Program-made: the position numbers and the translations under genes
In this document: positions 42,124 to 51,216 of the stretch, piece by piece
Position numbering within the stretch: position 1 is the stretch's first letter
How the letters are laid out: each line of letters starts with the position of its first letter
Assembly: GCF_021378075.1 (NCBI RefSeq)
Contig: NZ_JAJUOS010000007.1
Span: 124,001 to 188,000 of the forward strand
Reading direction: 5' to 3'
DNA: 64,000 nt
Source of the DNA: Rhodobacter flavimaris
GTDB lineage: Bacteria > Pseudomonadota > Alphaproteobacteria > Rhodobacterales > Rhodobacteraceae
The notes under the pieces: model-generated
Told to the model about the DNA's origin: nothing
The model's input: only the letters and a program-made list of their open reading frames with translations
The model's database searches: none

Positions 42124-44367
42124 ATGGTGGAACGCAGCGAAAGTGACAGCCGCAGCTTGCTGCGGCGCCTGCGCGATACTTTGGCCACCCCCGGCGGCGG
42201 TCAGGATCGGCTTGACCGCATCACCCATCTGATCGCCGATTCGATGCGCACCCAGGTGTGCTCAATCTATCTCTTCCGCGACCCCGAAACGCTTGAGCTT
42301 TGCGCAACTGAGGGCCTGAACCCCGAATCCGTCCACAAGACGCGGATGCGGTTGGGTGAGGGCCTGGTGGGCCGCGTCGCGCGCACCGGCCAGCCGGTGA
42401 ACACCGGCAACGCGCCCGCCGAGCCGGGCTTCCGCTACATGCCCGAGACGGGGGAAGAGATCTACTCCTCCTTCCTCGGCGTGCCGATCCAGCGCGTGGG
42501 CGAAAAACTCGGTGTGCTCGTCGTGCAGTCGCGCGAGGCGCGCGAGTTCTCGGAAGATGAGGTTTATGGCCTTGAGGTCGTGGCCATGGTGTTGGCCGAA
42601 ATGACCGAGCTTGGCGCCTTCATCGGCGACAACAACAACGGCATCGGCGCGGCCCACCGCTTCCCCGTCATGTTCCGTGGCACCACCGGGCAGGAAGGCG
42701 CCGCCGAGGGTCACGTCTGGTTGCACGAGCCGCGCGTGGTCGTGACCAACCCGGTCGGCGACGATCCGGACGCCGAACTCAAGCGCCTCGAAGAGGCGAT
42801 CCAGGCCTTGCAGGCGCAGATCGAGGACATGCTTGAAGGCTCCGCCGCCATGGACAAAGAGCACCGTCAGGTGCTCGAGACCTACAAGATGCTGGCGCAT
42901 TCGCGTGGCTGGTTCCGCCGCATGTCCGAGGATATCGGGCTTGGCCTGTCGGCCGAGGCCGCCGTCGAGAAAGAGCAATCCACCGCCCGCGCGCGGCTGG
43001 AGCAATCGCCCGACCTATACCTGCGCGAGCGGCTCAATGACCTTGATGACCTGTCGAACCGGCTGCTGCGGCTGCTGACTGGTCAGGGCAAGGATACCGG
43101 GGCTGAGCTTCCGCCCGACCCCGTGCTGATCGCCCGCAACATCGGCCCGGCGGAACTGCTGGAATACGGCCGCGCGCTCAAGGGCGTGGTGCTCGAAGAG
43201 GGTTCGGTCGGCTCGCACGCCGCGATCGTGGCGCGGGCCCTGTCGATCCCGCTGGTGATTCACGCCGAACGCGTCATTGCCGAGGCGCTGAACGGCGATC
43301 CGATTCTGGTCGATGGCGATCAGGGCGTGGTTCACCTGCGCCCCGAGGAAACCGTCGCCGCGGCCTTCCGCGACAAGATCGCCATGCAGGCCGAGGCGCA
43401 GAAACGCTACGCCGACCTGCGCGAACAGCCTGCGACGGATCAATCCGGGCAGACCATCTCGCTGATGATGAACGCGGGGCTTATGGCCGACCTGCCCTCG
43501 CTCAAGGGGTCGGGGGCCGATGGCGTGGGCCTCTTCCGCACTGAATTGCAGTTCCTCACCCGCACCCGCGTGCCGCGCCGTTCGGAGCTGGCTGCGCTCT
43601 ACAAGCGCGTGATGGATGCCGCAGGCGACAAGCGGGTGCATTTCCGCACGCTCGACATCGGGTCAGACAAGGTTCTGCCCTACATGAAACCGCAGGACGA
43701 GCCGAACCCCGCGATGGGCTGGCGCGCAATCCGGGTGGGCCTCGACAAGCCGGGCGTGCTGCGGATGCAGTTGCAGGCGCTGATCCGCGGCGCCGAGGGG
43801 CGACCGCTTTCGGTCATGTTCCCCTTCATCGCCACGCCAAGCGAATTCCACGCGGCCCGTGCCTCGCTGCTGCGCGAGATGGAACGCGAAGCCGCGCTTG
43901 GCCGCACTGTGCCCTGCGATCTGAAGATCGGCGCCATGCTCGAAACCCCTTCGCTTGGCTTCGCCCCCGAGAGCTTCTTCAAGGCCTGCGATTTCATCTC
44001 GATCGGTGGAAACGACCTCAAGCAGTTCTTCTTCGCCGCCGACCGCGAGAATGAACGCGTGCGTCGCCGCTATGACACGCTCGACGCGGCATTCCTGACC
44101 TTTATCGAGCAGATCATCGCACGCTGCGCGGCGAATAACACCGCGCTAAGCTTCTGCGGTGAGGATGCCGGCCGCCCGGTTGAGGCATTGGCGCTGGCCG
44201 CGCTCGGCCTGCCGACGCTGTCGATGCGCCCGGCCTCAATCGGCCCGGTCAAGCACCTGATCCGCCGCGCGAACCTGCGCGAGCTGCGCGAGATCATCGT
44301 GAACGCCCGTGACGCCGGCGCGCAATCGTTGCGCCCCGCGGTTACGGCCTATCTCGCCAATCTCTAA
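42124..44367 (+). CDS. ptsP: PEP-protein phosphotransferase, PTS-Ntr enzyme I
   Basis: A 747-aa EI-Ntr. GAF domain at about 20-165, then the EI N-terminal domain with active-site His365 (GSVGSHAAIVAR), and a PEP-binding barrel with FRTELQFL, the KIGAMLETPS loop and SFCGEDAGRP near the C-terminus. It phosphorylates NPr from PEP and so links nitrogen/carbon status to regulation. It follows lysC by 38 bases and overlaps the convergent EcsC-family gene by 4 bases. Confidence 0.96.
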   Translation: MVERSESDSRSLLRRLRDTLATPGGGQDRLDRITHLIADSMRTQVCSIYLFRDPETLELCATEGLNPESVHKTRMRLGEGLVGRVARTGQPVNTGNAPAEPGFRYMPETGEEIYSSFLGVPIQRVGEKLGVLVVQSREAREFSEDEVYGLEVVAMVLAEMTELGAFIGDNNNGIGAAHRFPVMFRGTTGQEGAAEGHVWLHEPRVVVTNPVGDDPDAELKRLEEAIQALQAQIEDMLEGSAAMDKEHRQVLETYKMLAHSRGWFRRMSEDIGLGLSAEAAVEKEQSTARARLEQSPDLYLRERLNDLDDLSNRLLRLLTGQGKDTGAELPPDPVLIARNIGPAELLEYGRALKGVVLEEGSVGSHAAIVARALSIPLVIHAERVIAEALNGDPILVDGDQGVVHLRPEETVAAAFRDKIAMQAEAQKRYADLREQPATDQSGQTISLMMNAGLMADLPSLKGSGADGVGLFRTELQFLTRTRVPRRSELAALYKRVMDAAGDKRVHFRTLDIGSDKVLPYMKPQDEPNPAMGWRAIRVGLDKPGVLRMQLQALIRGAEGRPLSVMFPFIATPSEFHAARASLLREMEREAALGRTVPCDLKIGAMLETPSLGFAPESFFKACDFISIGGNDLKQFFFAADRENERVRRRYDTLDAAFLTFIEQIIARCAANNTALSFCGEDAGRPVEALALAALGLPTLSMRPASIGPVKHLIRRANLRELREIIVNARDAGAQSLRPAVTAYLANL

Positions 44368-45131
44368 GCCTTGGGTTTGGGTGCGATCCGGGCCACCAGT
44401 TCCTCGCGTAAAAGCCCTTCGTCCTCACCCGACTCGCGCGCAAGGCGTTTGAGGCCAAAATGGACGCGGGCGATCTCTTGGTAGTAGCTTGTGAAGGCAT
44501 AGTTCACCGCCGCACCCGCCACGGCTCCCAGAACCGGCGCGGCCTGCGCGGCCAGTTTCTGGCCCAGTACGGTCGCAAGCCGTGGTGCCACCTTGGCGAT
44601 CAAGCTGTTCAGGGCCGGCCCGGTGATCGTCACCTTTGCGGCCAGAAAACCCATATCCGTGCCATCATCCGCCGCCAGCGGCCCGGCGCTGGCAAAAACC
44701 CGCAGGCATTCCATCCGCACCTCATCCGAGGCCGGATCAAAGCCATGCTCGGCCGCAATCCCCTGGGTCGAACGCAAGAGCATCGTGACGGTAAAGGGCA
44801 GTTCTGCTAGCGCACCGGGCAAGCCACCCACGCCGCCCGCAGCCCCCATAGCGGTGGTCAGCGCCGTATTGACCCAGTCGGGACGGTCCGCGACCGCGCC
44901 GCGCGTGCGCACCGCCGCATCGAAGGCCGTCTCCAGCGCGCGCGAAGTCGCGCCCTCAAGCCCGTCGCGCACCGATTGTGGAAGCTTGTTCATCAGGTTC
45001 TCGGCCGACCCGCCGACGAAGGACATGACCTGCATCCCAATGCCGCCTGCCGCGCGGTGGCGCTTGGCCAATTGGTCCAACGCGGCCTTGAGGGCCGGAT
45101 CGGTCACGGGCAAAAGAATTTCTGGCTGCAT
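44364..45131 (-). CDS. EcsC-family protein
   Basis: A 255-aa protein of the EcsC family, with LAKRHRAAGGIGMQVMSFVG near the start, Gly-rich hydrophobic segments at about 95-130 (GAAGGVGGLPGALAELPFTVTMLL) and 195-225. EcsC was named from an ABC-transporter operon in Bacillus, but its function is unknown. The start at 45131 has GGAAGCC-type context only. It is probably membrane-associated. Confidence 0.82.
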   Translation of the reverse strand: MQPEILLPVTDPALKAALDQLAKRHRAAGGIGMQVMSFVGGSAENLMNKLPQSVRDGLEGATSRALETAFDAAVRTRGAVADRPDWVNTALTTAMGAAGGVGGLPGALAELPFTVTMLLRSTQGIAAEHGFDPASDEVRMECLRVFASAGPLAADDGTDMGFLAAKVTITGPALNSLIAKVAPRLATVLGQKLAAQAAPVLGAVAGAAVNYAFTSYYQEIARVHFGLKRLARESGEDEGLLREELVARIAPKPKA

Positions 45132-45180
45132 GGAAGCCTCCGTTTTCCCAAATATGGGCAGGAAGCGGCGGCGCACCAGA

Positions 45181-45678
45181 TCACGCGGCGGATTTTTCCA
45201 CCCATTTGCGGACATGACCGCGCACGCCATGCCAGGCCCCGGGCTCAAGCTCCAGCGCCAGAACCCGGTCCGGGTTGGTCGGCGGCGGCATGATCACACC
45301 CTCGATCTTCTCGAAACCGAAGCGCCGATAATAGGGCGCGTCGCCGACCAGCAACACGCGCTCCCAGCCCAGCTCATGGGCCTTGTTCAGGCTTTCATGC
45401 ATCAAAAGACCGCCCAGCCCTTCTCCCTGTCGGGTCGGGTGCACGGCGACGGGCCCAAGCAAAAGCACACGCTTGCCGCCCACGCGCACCGGCCAGTAAC
45501 GGATCACTGCAGCCAGAACGCCATCTTCGCGCAGCGTCAGGCACAGCGGATGCACCTTCTCGACGCCGTCACGCAGCCTGTAGGAAGACAACGCAGTACG
45601 GCCCGGCGCAAAGCAGAGGTCGTAAAGAGCCTCCACTTCCCACCAATCGGCATCGCTTTCTACAGCAAGCTGATACAT
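45181..45678 (-). CDS. GNAT-family N-acetyltransferase (YhbS-like)
   Basis: A 165-aa acetyltransferase. The acetyl-CoA site is HPTRQGEGLGGLLM (about 81-94, Q/RxxGxG/A), with GPVAVHP before it and the GDAPYYRRFGFE segment after it typical of YhbS-like members. The substrate is unknown. It precedes the EcsC gene by 49 bases on the same strand. Confidence 0.85.
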   Translation of the reverse strand: MYQLAVESDADWWEVEALYDLCFAPGRTALSSYRLRDGVEKVHPLCLTLREDGVLAAVIRYWPVRVGGKRVLLLGPVAVHPTRQGEGLGGLLMHESLNKAHELGWERVLLVGDAPYYRRFGFEKIEGVIMPPPTNPDRVLALELEPGAWHGVRGHVRKWVEKSAA

Positions 45679-45754
45679 CCGGCCTCCCGAATCCCTCGCC
45701 CTTCGCGCCTAACACGCTGTAAACTCGGGTTCAAATCAAAGGACCGATGCAAAG

Positions 45755-46354
45755 ATGTTCTACCGCCCCTCCGAAGGCCACGGCCTGCCCCATAATCCCT
45801 GGAATGCAATCGTCGCACCGCGGCCTATCGCCTGGATCTCGACGCGCGGAGCGATGGGTGACAACCTCGCGCCCTATTCGTTTTTCAACGCAGTGGCTTA
45901 TACCCCGCCGCAACTTGTCTTTGCCTCAACCTCTGCGAAATCCGACCGCGATGGCACCAAGGACACGACGGCCCAAATCCGCGAAACGGGCGTGTTTTGC
46001 GTGAGTATCGTCTCACGCGACCTGATCGGTGCGATGAATGCGACCAGTGCCGCCCTCCCCGCCGGGACGGATGAATTTCAGCACGCAGGCGTTGCGAAAG
46101 CGGAGTGCGAGACGATCCCCTGCCCGCGCGCGCGCGACGCCCCTGCCAGCCTCGAATGCCGCCTCGTTCAGATCATCCCTTTGCTGGGAAAAGCAAACTT
46201 CCTGATCCACGGCGAAGTCGTCGGCATCCACATCCGTCCCGACTGCCTGAAAGACGGGCGCTTCAGCCCGCCCGACCGTCTCGCGCGCCTTGGCTATCGC
46301 GACTATTGCGCCATCACCGAGACATTCGAACTTACGCGCCCCGACGAAACCTAA
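45755..46354 (+). CDS. Flavin reductase-like FMN-binding protein
   Basis: A 199-aa split-barrel flavoprotein: IVAPRPIAWISTRGAMGDNLAPYSFFNAV is the FMN-binding signature, ETGVFCVSIVS follows, and the barrel is complete. It likely reduces or uses FMN, with no partner oxygenase nearby. Directly followed by an inverted pair of intergenic repeats. Confidence 0.88.
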   Translation: MFYRPSEGHGLPHNPWNAIVAPRPIAWISTRGAMGDNLAPYSFFNAVAYTPPQLVFASTSAKSDRDGTKDTTAQIRETGVFCVSIVSRDLIGAMNATSAALPAGTDEFQHAGVAKAECETIPCPRARDAPASLECRLVQIIPLLGKANFLIHGEVVGIHIRPDCLKDGRFSPPDRLARLGYRDYCAITETFELTRPDET

Positions 46355-46408
46355 GGGGGCTCTGCCCCCGGCTTCGCCTCCCCCGGGATATTTTTGCAAA
46401 GCCGAAAG
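46355..46408 (-). repeat. Intergenic GC-rich repeat, copy D (inverted)
   Basis: Read on the reverse strand it carries AAATATCCCGGGGG and a hairpin GGGGGC-AGA-GCCCCC, with the hairpin directly after the flavin reductase stop codon (46355-46369). It faces copy E head to head. Confidence 0.75.
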
Positions 46409-46427
46409 GGGCAGTGGTCACCTTAAC

Positions 46428-46488
46428 TTCTTCTTGGCCAAAATACCTCGGGGGTGAGCGGCCCTGCCGCGAGGGGGCAGCGCCCCCT
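46428..46488 (+). repeat. Intergenic GC-rich repeat, copy E
   Basis: Core AAATACCTCGGGGG, an inner GCGGC/GCCGC-type hairpin, then GGGGGC-AGC-GCCCCC (46473-46487) touching the stop codon of the reverse-strand EamA gene. Confidence 0.75.
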
Positions 46489-47338
46489 ATTTCCGCCCAC
46501 GCAACAGGGTATAGACGCCCGAGGCGATGATCAGCCCCGCACCGGCAAGCGTCGCGGTATCCGGACGCTCTCCGAAAACCAGAACGCCAAGAAACAACGC
46601 GAAGATCAGCCGCGTATAGCGGAACGGGGTCACGACCGAGACTTCACCCACCCGCATTGCGGCGGTCAAACTCCAATAGGCGGCGACCCCGAAAACCGTT
46701 GCTCCGGCGACCGGAAGAAGCTCGGTCATTGCGGGAACTCGCGCGCCGCCGGTGAAGGCGAGGATAATGAAGCCGGTCGGGATCAGTGCGGCGAAACCAT
46801 AGATGCCAAGCTGAAAATTCGACAGCACCTTGGGTGCGGCGCGCGTTGCCAAATCGCGCCCAGCAAACCCCAAGAGCCCGAGCACCGTCCAGAGTGCGGC
46901 CGGCACAAACCCCTCAAGCCCCGGCCGCAAAATCACGAGAACGCCGACAAAGCCGATGGCGATGGCGGTCCAGCGCCGCGGGCCGACCCTCTCGCGGAAA
47001 AACAGCGCCGCGCCCGCGACCACGACCAGCGGCGTCGCCTGTAAGATCGCCGACGCGTTCGACAGCGGCGTCAGTGCGATGCCGATAGTATACCCCAACC
47101 GCCCGGTCATCTCGAACCCTGCCTTGGTCAGCAAGAGCGGGCTTGCCACGGCTGGATGCCACAGCCTCTGGCCCGCACGCAGCGTCAGAGCGGCGAAGGT
47201 GATCATGCCGCCAAGTCCAAAGAGCGCCAGAACCTCGCCCACCGGCAAGGCACTCGCCGCGCGCTTGACGAACATGTCCTCGACGGCAAATAGCGCCATC
47301 GCCACCGTCATCAGCACTGCACCGCGCATGTTTTCCAT
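46487..47338 (-). CDS. EamA/DMT-family transporter
   Basis: A 283-aa protein with ten membrane helices in two EamA repeats, as in drug/metabolite exporters (RhaT/YdcZ superfamily). The first helix holds MTVAMALFAVEDMFVK and the half-repeat ends GFVGVLVILRPG and GVLVFGERPD are typical. The substrate is unknown. It is divergent from mtnP. Confidence 0.88.
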   Translation of the reverse strand: MENMRGAVLMTVAMALFAVEDMFVKRAASALPVGEVLALFGLGGMITFAALTLRAGQRLWHPAVASPLLLTKAGFEMTGRLGYTIGIALTPLSNASAILQATPLVVVAGAALFFRERVGPRRWTAIAIGFVGVLVILRPGLEGFVPAALWTVLGLLGFAGRDLATRAAPKVLSNFQLGIYGFAALIPTGFIILAFTGGARVPAMTELLPVAGATVFGVAAYWSLTAAMRVGEVSVVTPFRYTRLIFALFLGVLVFGERPDTATLAGAGLIIASGVYTLLRGRK

Positions 47339-47453
47339 TGTCGCTCCGATTCACGATACAGGCAGGCGCATCGCCTTCTGTATCCCCAATATCCGCTTTT
47401 CAGGGCGAGCGCGCGGGCCTAATCTCGCCGCAAAGCAGAAATTGGAGGGCGGC

Positions 47454-48326
47454 ATGGACAGAATGATCGGGATCATCGGCGGCTCGGGGGTCTATGAGAT
47501 CTCGGGCCTGCAAGAGGCGCAATGGCAGGCGGTCGAAACGCCTTGGGGCGCGCCCTCCGACGAGGTTCTGACCGGTGTGCTGGATGGCGTGCGCATGGCC
47601 TTCCTGCCCCGCCACGGGCGCGGCCATGTGCACACACCCACGACCGTTCCCTACCGAGCCAATATCGCCGCGATGAAGATGCTTGGCGTGACCGATCTGG
47701 TTGCGGTTTCGGCTGTTGGCAGCCTCAAGGAAGCCTATGCGCCGGGCGATTTTCTGGTGGTGGATCAATATATCGACCGCACTTTCGCACGCGAGAAGAC
47801 GTTCTTCGAGCCTGGGCTTGTCGGCCATGTCTCGGTCGCGCATCCGACCTGCGCGCGGCTTTCTGCGGCTTGCGTCGCGGCCGCGCGGACGCAGGGCGTA
47901 ACCGTGCATGAGGGCGGCACCTATGTCGCCATGGAGGGGCCGCAGTTCTCGACCCTCGCCGAAAGCCGCCTCTATCGCAGCTGGGGCGCGGATGTGATCG
48001 GCATGACCGGGATGCCCGAGGCCAAGCTCGCCCGCGAGGCCGAGCTTTGCTATGCCTGCGTCGCGATGATCACCGATTATGATTGCTGGCACCCCGACCA
48101 CGATGCCGTTGACGTTGCGCAAGTGGTTGCGACGGCGATGAAAAACGCCGACAAGGCGCGCGGTCTGGTGACGGCGCTTCCGGGCCTGCTGGCAGGTCCG
48201 GCGGAGGATTGCTCCGAGGGTTGTGGCCATGCGCTCGACAGCGCGATCATGACCGTGTCCGCCAAGCGCGACCCCGCCGTCATCGCCCGCTGCATGCCCG
48301 TGATGGGCCGCGTTCTGAAAGGCTAA
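47454..48326 (+). CDS. mtnP: 5'-methylthioadenosine phosphorylase
   Basis: A 290-aa purine nucleoside phosphorylase-fold enzyme that cleaves methylthioadenosine to adenine and methylthioribose-1-phosphate. [12 protein letters not shown] at the start (phosphate loop), [19 protein letters not shown], and [14 protein letters not shown] (substrate Met) are diagnostic. Start at ATG 47454 after TTGGAGGG. It ends four bases before apt, which uses the adenine released. Confidence 0.93.
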   Translation: MDRMIGIIGGSGVYEISGLQEAQWQAVETPWGAPSDEVLTGVLDGVRMAFLPRHGRGHVHTPTTVPYRANIAAMKMLGVTDLVAVSAVGSLKEAYAPGDFLVVDQYIDRTFAREKTFFEPGLVGHVSVAHPTCARLSAACVAAARTQGVTVHEGGTYVAMEGPQFSTLAESRLYRSWGADVIGMTGMPEAKLAREAELCYACVAMITDYDCWHPDHDAVDVAQVVATAMKNADKARGLVTALPGLLAGPAEDCSEGCGHALDSAIMTVSAKRDPAVIARCMPVMGRVLKG

Positions 48327-48330
48327 CTCC

Positions 48331-48861
48331 ATGAAAACCGTCAAGGATTACATCCGCACCATCGCCGATTTCCCGCATGAGGGGATCATGTTCCGCGATG
48401 TGACCACGCTTTTCGCCGATGCGCGCGGCTTTCGCATGGCGATCGACCAGCTCTTGCACCCCTGGGCGGGCGAAAAGATCGACAAGGTCGTGGGTCTTGA
48501 GGCGCGCGGCTTCATCATTGGCGGCGCCATCGCGCACCAGTTGTCCAAGGGCTTCGTGCCGATCCGCAAGAAGGGCAAGCTGCCGGGGCAAACGCTCAGC
48601 CAAGCCTACAAGCTGGAATATGGCGAGGCGATCATGGAGATCCACGAAGACGCCATCCAACCCGGTGAACGGGTGCTGATCGTCGATGACCTGCTGGCCA
48701 CTGGCGGCACCTGCGGCGCGGGCATCAAGCTGATCGAACGCCTGGGCGGCGAGATCGTCGGCTGCTCGTTCATCGTCGATCTGCCCGAGCTTGGCGGCCG
48801 CAAACTGCTCGAATCCATGGGAATGTCGGTCAGGGTCCTGTGCGAGTTCGAGGGGCTCTAA
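48331..48861 (+). CDS. apt: Adenine phosphoribosyltransferase
   Basis: A 176-aa enzyme that converts adenine and PRPP to AMP. The PRPP motif [13 protein letters not shown] is at 125-137, [13 protein letters not shown] near 57 and the usual N-terminal [13 protein letters not shown] are present. It is coupled to mtnP, forming a methylthioadenosine/adenine salvage pair. Confidence 0.96.
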   Translation: MKTVKDYIRTIADFPHEGIMFRDVTTLFADARGFRMAIDQLLHPWAGEKIDKVVGLEARGFIIGGAIAHQLSKGFVPIRKKGKLPGQTLSQAYKLEYGEAIMEIHEDAIQPGERVLIVDDLLATGGTCGAGIKLIERLGGEIVGCSFIVDLPELGGRKLLESMGMSVRVLCEFEGL

Positions 48862-48975
48862 ATTAGGGCAGTAATTCTGCCATGCATTTCAGGAAAGACA
48901 GCAATGCGTTCGCAGCATCTTGTTTGCGCGCGCAGAAAGATCGACATTGTCCCAAAGACGTTCCATCCGCAGGAC

Positions 48976-49143
48976 ATGACCATGGCTCTTACTTCGTCCG
49001 TTCACGCCCCGGCAATCTCGCTCAAGGCACTTGCCATCAAGGTGCTGACGCCCTTCATCGAGAATGACGGACTGCGCCATGCCACTTACATCTCTGCCGG
49101 GCTTTTCGTTGCCATCGCAGTGATCAAGCTGGCTGTCGCCTGA
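48976..49143 (+). CDS. 55-aa small membrane protein, unknown function
   Basis: A short frame with ATG at 48976 (GCAGGAC upstream) that encodes a polar N-terminus, a conserved-looking KVLTPFIENDGLRHATY segment and a C-terminal membrane helix (YISAGLFVAIAVIKLAVA). An earlier start at 48904 would add 24 residues without clear support. It ends in front of a strong terminator. No family recognised. Confidence 0.65.
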   Translation: MTMALTSSVHAPAISLKALAIKVLTPFIENDGLRHATYISAGLFVAIAVIKLAVA

Positions 49144-49163
49144 GGAGACGCGCCTAATCGGAC

Positions 49164-49190
49164 AACGCCCCGCAAATTGCGGGGCGTTTC
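49164..49190. terminator. Bidirectional terminator after the 55-aa gene
   Basis: A perfect 10-bp stem AACGCCCCGC / GCGGGGCGTT with an AAATT loop lies between the small membrane-protein gene and the convergent GlcD-type gene (stop at 49196). Confidence 0.85.
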
Positions 49191-49195
49191 GCTTT

Positions 49196-50605
49196 TCAGC
49201 CTTGGGGTCGCAAGACCGCGCCCGGGTTGAGAACCCCGTTCGGATCGAGCGCATCCTTGATCGCACGCATCATCGCAAGCTTTGTCGGTGCCTCATAGCG
49301 CTCCAGATCCTCGACCTTCAGGCGGCCGACGCCATGTTCGGCGCTGACCGAGCCGTCAAAGCCCTGCACCACCAGATCATGTACCGCGCGCTTCACCGCG
49401 TCGCGTAGCGCGACATAGTCATCGCGCTGGCGGCCCATCGCCGGGAAGACGTTGAAATGCAGGTTGCCGTCGCCGACATGGCCAAAGCAGTTGATGCGGA
49501 AATCGCCCATCGCTGTCAGCCTCCCCTGCGCGGCGTCGATGAAGGCCGGGATGGCACTGACCGGGACCGAGATATCGTGGCTTGAGATCGCCCCGATCCG
49601 CCGGTTCGCCAGCGGCAGGCTTTCGCGCAATTCCCAAAGCGCGCTGCGCTGCGCCTCGGATTGCGCGACGACGGCATCGAGCACCAGTTCCTCGGCGGCC
49701 TCGTAAAGTGCACCGAAGGCTTCTTCCGCATCCATGCCCGCGGGCAGGCCCAGCTCGATCAACACGCACCAGTCGGGGTCTTGCGCGAATGGCATCTGCA
49801 CCTCGGGCCCGACCTCGCGCAGGAAGGCAAGCCCCTGCCCCGCGATCAGCTCGAACGCCGAAACGCAGCCCGCCAGCTGACGTTGCGCCAGTTCCAGCAG
49901 AGCCACGGCCGCCTTCGGCGAGGGGACGGCGAACAGGGCCGTGCCCTCAACGGCAGGGGGCTCGAACAGGCGCAGGCTGGCGGCCGTGATGACACCAAGC
50001 GAGCCCTCGGCGCCGATCATCAGATCGCGCAGATCGTAGCCAGTGTTGTCCTTGCGCAGCGCCTTCAGGCCACCCCAGATCGTGCCATCGGCCAGAACGA
50101 CCTCAAGCCCAAGACACAGCGCCCGCGCGTTGCCGTAGCGCAGCACGTTCACGCCGCCCGCGTTGGTCGCCAGGCAGCCGCCGATCTGCGCGCTGCCCTG
50201 ACTGGCCAGCCCCAAGGGGAAGCGCCGCCCGGCCTCCTCGGCCCAGTCGCGCACCTGTTGCAGCGTTGCGCCGGCCTCGACCTGCATCGCGTGGCTGTCG
50301 ATCTTGCGCAGCGCGGCCATCTTCTCAAGGCTCAGGATGACGGGCAGCGGTCCATCGGGCGCGATCTGGCCGCTGACCAACCCCGTTCCGCCGCCATAGG
50401 GCACCACGCCGACCCGCGCCTCGTTGCAGGCGCGCAGCACAGCCGAGACCTGCGCGGTATCGGCGGGCTTGACTAGCAGGCCACCCTGACCAAACCAGCG
50501 CCCCCTCGGCTCTTCCAGATAGCGCGGCTCGGGCGCGCCAATCCACAGGCCCGGCACGGCCTGCGCGAGGCGTTCGGCAAAAGCGTCATATGCGGCATTC
50601 AGCAT
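49196..50605 (-). CDS. FAD-linked 2-hydroxyacid dehydrogenase (GlcD/DLD family)
   Basis: A 469-aa oxidoreductase of the VAO/PCMH family. The FAD domain has VVPYGGGTGLVSGQ (about 68-81), SQGSAQIGGCLATNAGG and NTGYDLRDLMIGAEGSLG. The C-terminal FAD-oxidase domain holds HVGDGNLHFN (metal/substrate His) and EHGVGRLK. It oxidises a D-2-hydroxy acid such as D-lactate, glycolate or D-2-hydroxyglutarate; which one cannot be told here, since no glcEF or etf genes are adjacent. Confidence 0.9.
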   Translation of the reverse strand: MLNAAYDAFAERLAQAVPGLWIGAPEPRYLEEPRGRWFGQGGLLVKPADTAQVSAVLRACNEARVGVVPYGGGTGLVSGQIAPDGPLPVILSLEKMAALRKIDSHAMQVEAGATLQQVRDWAEEAGRRFPLGLASQGSAQIGGCLATNAGGVNVLRYGNARALCLGLEVVLADGTIWGGLKALRKDNTGYDLRDLMIGAEGSLGVITAASLRLFEPPAVEGTALFAVPSPKAAVALLELAQRQLAGCVSAFELIAGQGLAFLREVGPEVQMPFAQDPDWCVLIELGLPAGMDAEEAFGALYEAAEELVLDAVVAQSEAQRSALWELRESLPLANRRIGAISSHDISVPVSAIPAFIDAAQGRLTAMGDFRINCFGHVGDGNLHFNVFPAMGRQRDDYVALRDAVKRAVHDLVVQGFDGSVSAEHGVGRLKVEDLERYEAPTKLAMMRAIKDALDPNGVLNPGAVLRPQG

Positions 50606-50631
50606 CTCATGTCCCCCTTGCCGGGATGGCC

Positions 50632-51216
50632 CTAGCCCGCGTCGGTCCGCCCGCGCCGGTCGGCCCGCAGGTTGGAATAAAGCACGTGGTTGCGCCAGCG
50701 CCCGTTGATCTGAAGATAGGCCTGCGCGACGCCCTCATACTTGAAGCCCGACTTCTCAAGCACCCCGCGCGAGGCCATGTTCTCGGGCAGGCAGGCGGCT
50801 TCGATGCGGCTCAGGTCAAGCGCGGTGAAGGCGTAATGCACGACCGCGCGGATCGCCTCGCGCATGTAGCCCTGGCGGGCGTAACGCTCGCCCACCCAGT
50901 AGCCAAGCGTGCCCGCCTGCGCCGGTCCGCGCCGGATACTGTCAAGCGTGATCGCCCCCAGAACCCGCGCATCCTGACGCCGGATCAGGAAGAACGGCAG
51001 CGCAGTGCCCGCGGCCTCGGCGCGGGCCGACCAGTAGACCCGGTTGGTGAAGGCCTTGCGGCTGAGATGGTCCGAGGTCCAGGCGGGCTCCCACGGCATC
51101 AGGAAATCACGGCTTTCCTCGCGCAGAAGCGCCCAGTCCCGGTAATCGGAATGCATCGGCAGGCGGAGCGTCATCCGCTCCGTCTCGACCCGAGGCTTCC
51201 GACGCCGCCCCAGCAT
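50632..51216 (-). CDS. RimJ/RimL-type GNAT acetyltransferase
   Basis: A 194-aa GNAT protein with the RimJ-like pattern: ETERMTLRLPMHSDY near the start, LGYWVGERYARQGYMREAI (acetyl-CoA loop, about 125-143) and NMASRGVLEKSGFKYEG. It probably acetylates a protein N-terminus. Its ATG overlaps the M16 peptidase stop by one base, making it the last gene of the cta-thrC operon. Confidence 0.9.
   Translation of the reverse strand: MLGRRRKPRVETERMTLRLPMHSDYRDWALLREESRDFLMPWEPAWTSDHLSRKAFTNRVYWSARAEAAGTALPFFLIRRQDARVLGAITLDSIRRGPAQAGTLGYWVGERYARQGYMREAIRAVVHYAFTALDLSRIEAACLPENMASRGVLEKSGFKYEGVAQAYLQINGRWRNHVLYSNLRADRRGRTDAG

Noticed and set aside
47339-47453. Riboswitch before mtnP or thrC (methionine or threonine related)
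   Set aside because: The mtnP leader is short with no conserved SAM-type core I can recognise, and thrC is internal to an operon with a 9-base gap.
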